From Rhodospirillales bacterium (GTDB taxonomy: Bacteria; Pseudomonadota; Alphaproteobacteria; Rhodospirillales; Shumkoniaceae), in assembly GCA_028281785.1 (NCBI GenBank), contig JANQJG010000098.1, positions 1-64,000 on the forward strand: 64,000 nucleotides of DNA, read 5' to 3'. Under the pieces are notes generated by a model. It was not told the DNA's origin, made no database searches, and worked only from the letters and a program-made list of their open reading frames with translations. This document shows positions 59,858-64,000 of this stretch, one piece after another (within the stretch, counting starts at the first letter, position 1; each line of letters opens with the position of its first letter). A program made the position numbers and the translations under genes.

Positions 59858-60892
59858 TCACGAACGACTTGGATTTGGAGTCCGGCCATTCTGCCCTTTG
59901 GTGCTGTCGCGCACGACGAGCTCGGTGGAAAGACGTAGGGAAGACATTGCGCGGCCGTCGGTCAGATAGCCCAGAATTGTCTGGACGCAGCGGGTCGCCA
60001 TCATTTGCCGCGGTGTGCGCACGCTGGTCAGGGCCGGTGTCGAGATCTCCGCGAATTCCGAATCGTCAAAACCGGTAATGGAGATATCCTCCGGGACCCT
60101 CAGGCCGAGCCGGCGCGCTTCGCGCAGCGCCCCGAAGGCGAAAAGGTCCGACGTGCAAACGATCGCCGTCGGCGGCTGGCGCCGGTTGATCAGAGCCAGG
60201 AAGGCAGCGGCGCCCTCCTCAATGCCGAATCCGGCCGTCGCAAACAGGGAACGGTCAATCGGCAGATCCGCGGCGGCCAGCGCATCGCTCACACCCGTGA
60301 GACACATCTCGGCGCGGTCGTTGCCCTCGGTATGCCCCGAGATTACGCCGATACGGGAATGGCCTAACGCGCACAGGTGAACGGCCGCCTTGTGCGCCGC
60401 GCGACGGTTGCAAAAACCGATCTGCACATGCGGGCTCTCCTCCTGCCACGACCAGATGTTGACGCGCGGTACGTGGTGCCGCGCGATCAGCTCGTCCGTC
60501 TCCGGCGCATGCAGGCCACCGACCAGAACCAAGGCGTCCACGCCCCGGGCGATAAGTTGACGCACACGGTTCGGCTCCACCGCGATATCATAGCCGGTCG
60601 TCATCACGATCAGGGTGTAACCGGCCTCGTCGAAGCGAGATTGCATCTCATTGAGGACGCTGCCGAACAGAATGCTGTCGAGGCGGGGAAAGACGGCGCC
60701 GATCGTCATCGATCGGCCGGATTTGAGCGTCTGCGCCGCCGTCAAGGGAACGAAACCGAGCTCGTCGATCGCCTGCTCCACACGTAAGCGTCGCTCCGAG
60801 CGCACCATTTCGGGATTGTTGAGAACGCGCGAAACCGTGGAGGACGAAACACCCGCGTGCCGGGCGACATCTTCGATGGTGGGAAAGGTCAC
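59858..60892 (-). CDS. LacI-family regulator of the third TRAP system
   Basis: The product has the LacI head (TIEDVARHAGVSSSTVSRVL, then ELGFVPLTAAQTLKSGRSMT as hinge) and an effector domain ending DISITGFDDSEFAEISTPAL. I start at GTG 60890-60892, which gives the usual N-terminus; an ATG 29 codons upstream is open but unlike the family. It is divergent from the third TRAP system, and a LacI-type dyad (TTGAAAACGATTTCAA) lies between them, so repression of that system with release by its substrate is likely. Confidence 0.9.
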   Translation of the reverse strand: MTFPTIEDVARHAGVSSSTVSRVLNNPEMVRSERRLRVEQAIDELGFVPLTAAQTLKSGRSMTIGAVFPRLDSILFGSVLNEMQSRFDEAGYTLIVMTTGYDIAVEPNRVRQLIARGVDALVLVGGLHAPETDELIARHHVPRVNIWSWQEESPHVQIGFCNRRAAHKAAVHLCALGHSRIGVISGHTEGNDRAEMCLTGVSDALAAADLPIDRSLFATAGFGIEEGAAAFLALINRRQPPTAIVCTSDLFAFGALREARRLGLRVPEDISITGFDDSEFAEISTPALTSVRTPRQMMATRCVQTILGYLTDGRAMSSLRLSTELVVRDSTKGQNGRTPNPSRS

Positions 60893-61073
60893 GTCGCCGA
60901 TCTCGCTCGGAATTCTGGAAACGCGGGGTGCGTGTAGCGCACAACAAGAAACATAGCAATTGGCGGAGCTAATCGCCAAGCGGCTGTTGGGAACGTTTTC
61001 ATTTTCTAGCCCGCAATTCGTAAGGATTCCAATCTAGTTTGACAGGAAACTCGGGCAATGCTAGCCTAGGTTC

Positions 61074-61089
61074 TTGAAAACGATTTCAA
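61074..61089. promoter_or_regulatory. LacI-type operator upstream of the third TRAP system
   Basis: TTGAAAACGATTTCAA is a 16-bp dyad with a central CG and arms matching at six of eight positions. It lies 76 bp before the DctQ start (61165) and 182 bp from the LacI start. Spacing and central CG fit the adjacent LacI regulator. Confidence 0.65.
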
Positions 61090-61164
61090 AAAAATAAACG
61101 GGGTGGCTTGACGATGCTTTTCCTTACTGCTCGCTCACGCCAAACAGGTCGCGGCTGACGCCGT

Positions 61165-61698
61165 ATGGCAGGGCGGCCGGTGAACAGACACAGCTTGGTG
61201 CGTATCCTCGATTTGCGGATCGAGGAATCCATTGCCTGCGTGCTGATCACCGTCATGGCGCTGTGCGTACTGTTGCAGGTCATCAGCCGCTATCTGCTTG
61301 ATCTCGGCGTCCACTGGACCGAGGAAGTCGCCGCCTACTGCATGGTCTGGGCCGTCTATCTCGGCGCGTCGATCGGGATCAGACATCACTTCCACATTCG
61401 TATGATCCTTTTGATCCAGAAGTTGCCGCGAGCCCTTTCGCTGCCGCTGGTTCTCATCGCCGACGCCATTTGGGTCGCCTTCAACATCCTCATGATCGTC
61501 TACGCCGAGGAGTATCTGAGCCTTCTTCTTACGACCATCAACCGGTCGCCGGCGCTCGGCATCGAGCAGGAGTGGCCGCACTCGATCGTCCTGATCGCCT
61601 ATGTCCTGATGACCCTGCGGGTGATCCAGACCTACGTGATTTGGCTGCGCGGCGGCTGTGCGGGGCTGCCGGCCCGCGAGCATGAGGATGCTTCATGA
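61165..61698 (+). CDS. dctQ: TRAP transporter small permease, third system
   Basis: The 177-residue product has four hydrophobic segments and the DctQ pattern around LDLGVHWTEEVAAYCMVWAV (Trp-Thr-Glu-Glu). The start could be ATG 61165 or GTG 61180; no strong ribosome site is seen for either. Its stop overlaps the large permease start (ATGA). Confidence 0.9.
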   Translation: MAGRPVNRHSLVRILDLRIEESIACVLITVMALCVLLQVISRYLLDLGVHWTEEVAAYCMVWAVYLGASIGIRHHFHIRMILLIQKLPRALSLPLVLIADAIWVAFNILMIVYAEEYLSLLLTTINRSPALGIEQEWPHSIVLIAYVLMTLRVIQTYVIWLRGGCAGLPAREHEDAS

Positions 61699-62981
61699 GC
61701 GAACCGTTGATCATTGCGCTGGTCTTCATCGTGACGCTCCTGATCGGCGTCCCGATCTTCGTCGTGCTTGGCGTCACGGCAATGGTCGGCCTCTGGCTCC
61801 TCGATATCCCCGGGAGCTCTCTCGCCCAATCGTCCTTTGTCGCGCTGCAACCCTTTCCGCTGCTTGCGCTGCCGCTGTTCATCTTCGCCGGCTCGCTGAT
61901 GGAACGTGGCCGCACAGCGACCCGCTTGATCGGCATCGCGCAAGCCTTGATGAGTTCCTACAGGGGCAATCTCGGCTATGTCACGGTCATTGCTTGCGCC
62001 GTATTCGGGGCGATCTCCGGATCGGGGATGGCGACGACGGCGGCAGTGGGCTCCGTGACGATCCCGCGCATGGAAGCGGAAGGATACTCGCCGCGCTTCG
62101 CTTCGGCCGTGGCCGCTTCCGCCGGCGCGCTCGGCGCGATGATCCCGCCGAGCAACATGATGATCATCTATGGGCTCGTCGCATCGGAGTCGATTCCTCG
62201 GCTGTTCCTCGCCGGCGTCGTGCCGGGCCTCGTGCTGACCCTCGGGCTCATGGTGACCGTATGGATCATGGTCCGCCGCGCGGCGCCAGGTCAGACGGAA
62301 CCGTTTCGATGGGGGCCGCTTCTACGCGCGTTCTGGGACGGAAAGTGGGCGCTCGGCGCACCGGTTTTGATTCTTGGAGGGATTTACAGCGGCGTCTTCA
62401 CGCCGACCGAGGCGGCGGGCGTCGCCGTCTTCTACGCCCTCTTCGTCGAGGGGGTGATCTACCGGGAAGTGGGTTGGTCGCAGTTCGTCGGCGCGCTGCG
62501 GTTTACCGTCCTCATGACCGGTATCCTCATCCTCCTCGCCCCGACCCTCACGCTCGGCCACATCATCGCGCTCTATGACATGCCCGACCTTCTGTTGGGC
62601 ACGATCGACCTCTTCGGCGAGAACCCCTGGCTGTTCCTCCTGTTCGTGGCGGTCTTCTACATCCTGATCGGTACGTTCATGGATTCGCTCGCCCAGATCG
62701 TCATCTTCACACCGGTTCTTCTGCCCATCGCGGTTGAGCTCGGCATCGATCCGGTACTCTTCGGCGTTTTCACCATCATGACCGCCGAGATCGGTTTCCT
62801 GACGCCGCCGGTGGGCGGCAACCTCTACGTCGCACAGCGCATAGGCGGGGTGAGCCTGGAATCGATCTCCATCGCGGTAATTCCGTTTTTTGGAGCGTAT
62901 TTGGTCGGCTTGGTCGTCATCTCGCTCTGGCCCGATCTGACCCTGTGGCTGCCCAACCTCGTCTACGGCGCGCGGCAATAG
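61695..62981 (+). CDS. dctM: TRAP transporter large permease, third system
   Basis: A 428-residue DctM: SGSGMATTAAVGSVTIPRME, GAMIPPSNMMIIYGLVASES, FTPTEAAGVAVFYALFVEG and ETGFLTPPVGGN-like EIGFLTPPVGGNLYVAQRI. It has the typical about 12 helices. A spacer of 116 bp separates it from the binding-protein gene that follows. Confidence 0.93.
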   Translation: MSEPLIIALVFIVTLLIGVPIFVVLGVTAMVGLWLLDIPGSSLAQSSFVALQPFPLLALPLFIFAGSLMERGRTATRLIGIAQALMSSYRGNLGYVTVIACAVFGAISGSGMATTAAVGSVTIPRMEAEGYSPRFASAVAASAGALGAMIPPSNMMIIYGLVASESIPRLFLAGVVPGLVLTLGLMVTVWIMVRRAAPGQTEPFRWGPLLRAFWDGKWALGAPVLILGGIYSGVFTPTEAAGVAVFYALFVEGVIYREVGWSQFVGALRFTVLMTGILILLAPTLTLGHIIALYDMPDLLLGTIDLFGENPWLFLLFVAVFYILIGTFMDSLAQIVIFTPVLLPIAVELGIDPVLFGVFTIMTAEIGFLTPPVGGNLYVAQRIGGVSLESISIAVIPFFGAYLVGLVVISLWPDLTLWLPNLVYGARQ

Positions 62982-63097
62982 CCGCGCTGCCAGACCATTC
63001 CCCACCCGCCAACCAAGACAGGAGGACGATCAAGGCAAGAAGTTCAGGGAGAGCAACTCAGAGTTCCAGTCCAGTATCAGGAAAGACGGAGGACGAC

Positions 63098-64000
63098 ATG
63101 TTCGAGAACATGACAGCCCGCTTCGTGAAAGGAATAGTCGCGGCGGCATTCGTAGCTGTTGCCAGTCCCGCCCTGGCCGATGACGTCACCATCAATGTCG
63201 GGTGGGAGACACCGGCCGATTCCAAGCTCGGCATCCTCGCCGTCAAGTTCAAGGAGCTTGCCGAGGAGTACAGTAACGGGTCCGTCAAGGTGAACCTGCG
63301 CTGCTGCGGGCAGATTGGAAGCGAAGAGACCGCCTTCAGTGCCATGCAGCTTGGCACGGTCGACGCGTTTCTCATCAGCTCCAACAACGTTTCGCCGAAC
63401 TACCCGCTGATGAACGTTTTTGTCCTCCCCTACATCTTCCAGAGTCCGGAGCATATGGCGACGGTCCTGGAAGGTGACATAGGACGGGAGTTCGCCGATC
63501 GCCTCCACGCGGAGACCGGCGTGCATCTTCTCGCCTACGGTGGCGTCTTCTTCCGTGAGATGTTCACCATCGACCGGCCGGTCGAGTCGATCGAGGACGT
63601 CGACGGACTGAAATATCGCGTTCCGCAGAATCGGGTGATGATCGAGACCGCCGACGCGTTCGGCGCCCAGCCCGTAGCGCTGGCGTGGTCCGAGGTGCCG
63701 ACGGCACTTCAGACGGGCGCGATCGACGGCAGCGACAATGGCCTTGCGACCATTCGCGACATGAAGTTCTACGAGTTCGCCCGTCACCTCGTTCGTCTGG
63801 ACCACATCGCCGCCTTCGTACCGCTGTTCATGAGCAACCGGGTCATGGAGAAGTTCGACGATGAGCAGAGAGAGGCCGTGCACCGTGCGGCTGCCGAGGC
63901 GAGTGTCCATCAAGCTGACATAATCAGGCGGGAGGAAGAAGAGATAAGGCAGTGGCTGAAGGACAAAGGCGGCATGAAGCTCTACAGCCCGGACACGACG
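63098..64000 (+). CDS. dctP: TRAP transporter periplasmic binding protein, third system, truncated by window edge
   Basis: The frame is open for 301 codons to the edge; the C-terminus lies outside. A signal peptide (GIVAAAFVAVASPALA) is followed by a DctP body with VDAFLISSNNVSPNYPLMNV, VDGLKYRVPQNRVMIETADA and LAWSEVPTALQTGAIDGSDN. An unusual Cys pair (NLRCCGQIGSEE) replaces the usual YP-AG segment before QLG. The start has CGGAGGACGAC before it. The binding protein follows the permeases here, unlike the second system where it precedes them. Confidence 0.9.
   Translation, partial: MFENMTARFVKGIVAAAFVAVASPALADDVTINVGWETPADSKLGILAVKFKELAEEYSNGSVKVNLRCCGQIGSEETAFSAMQLGTVDAFLISSNNVSPNYPLMNVFVLPYIFQSPEHMATVLEGDIGREFADRLHAETGVHLLAYGGVFFREMFTIDRPVESIEDVDGLKYRVPQNRVMIETADAFGAQPVALAWSEVPTALQTGAIDGSDNGLATIRDMKFYEFARHLVRLDHIAAFVPLFMSNRVMEKFDDEQREAVHRAAAEASVHQADIIRREEEEIRQWLKDKGGMKLYSPDTT

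Noticed and set aside
1-64000. CRISPR array, tRNA, rRNA, toxin-antitoxin, phage or defence genes
   Set aside because: I looked for spaced direct repeats, clover-leaf motifs and hallmark proteins and saw none.

Overview
The window looks like a chromosomal accessory-metabolism stretch from a GC-rich alphaproteobacterium. Gene families (iol genes with Gfo/Idh dehydrogenases, polyamine-type ABC importers, tripartite tricarboxylate (TTT) and TRAP transporters, FdxA/Rrf2), high GC in third codon positions and short ATGA operon overlaps suggest a soil, plant-associated or marine heterotroph of the Rhodospirillales/Hyphomicrobiales type. That placement is inferred from gene content, not from a marker gene. 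I found no tRNA, rRNA, CRISPR array or intact transposase.

Layout. 1-3.4 kb: two overlapping lipoprotein genes, the larger running off the left edge. 3.6-9.4 kb: a D-glutamate-cyclase-like gene with a TRAP transporter and a divergent LysR regulator, flanked by two pieces of one broken enolase-superfamily gene. 9.5-18.8 kb: a myo-inositol catabolism locus (aldolase, iolB, iolC, iolD / iolE, iolG-like, a LacI regulator, a second Gfo/Idh dehydrogenase) with two identical 16-bp LacI-type operators. 19-23.9 kb: deoC, an amidohydrolase, two PuuE-like deacetylases and a racemase-like protein lacking both catalytic cysteines. 24.2-32.3 kb: a tight operon with two different SIS-domain proteins, two PfkB kinases and a complete polyamine-class ABC importer. 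This is the best candidate for an undescribed pathway, perhaps for an Amadori compound, opine or amino sugar. 32.5-34.4 kb: a MarR regulator with a cysteine cluster plus an overlapping small gene, an Rrf2-like regulator, fdxA and an IS110 scrap.

34.7-45.1 kb: a FadR-type GntR regulator, 2-keto-3-deoxygluconate kinase, two TTT transporters, a DHDPS-family aldolase/dehydratase and a YeiH-like membrane protein. Near-identical TTGTCAACAA operators overlap the candidate -35 boxes of three promoters here, tying two transporters and the aldolase to one regulon. 45.2-51.4 kb: a dehydrogenase operon (two SDRs, a 2-hydroxyacid dehydrogenase, a broken second copy, a zinc alcohol dehydrogenase, MarR) and a divergent MmgE/PrpD gene. 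51.9-59.8 kb: LysR, aldehyde dehydrogenase, iron alcohol dehydrogenase and a second TRAP system, ending in an IS630 remnant. 59.9-64 kb: a LacI regulator divergent from a third TRAP system, cut by the right edge.

Overall the region is a collection of catabolic islands, each pairing a high-affinity binding-protein transporter with its own regulator and a few oxidoreductases, aldolases or kinases. Decayed IS scraps and broken enzyme genes at the joints suggest repeated insertion and loss.
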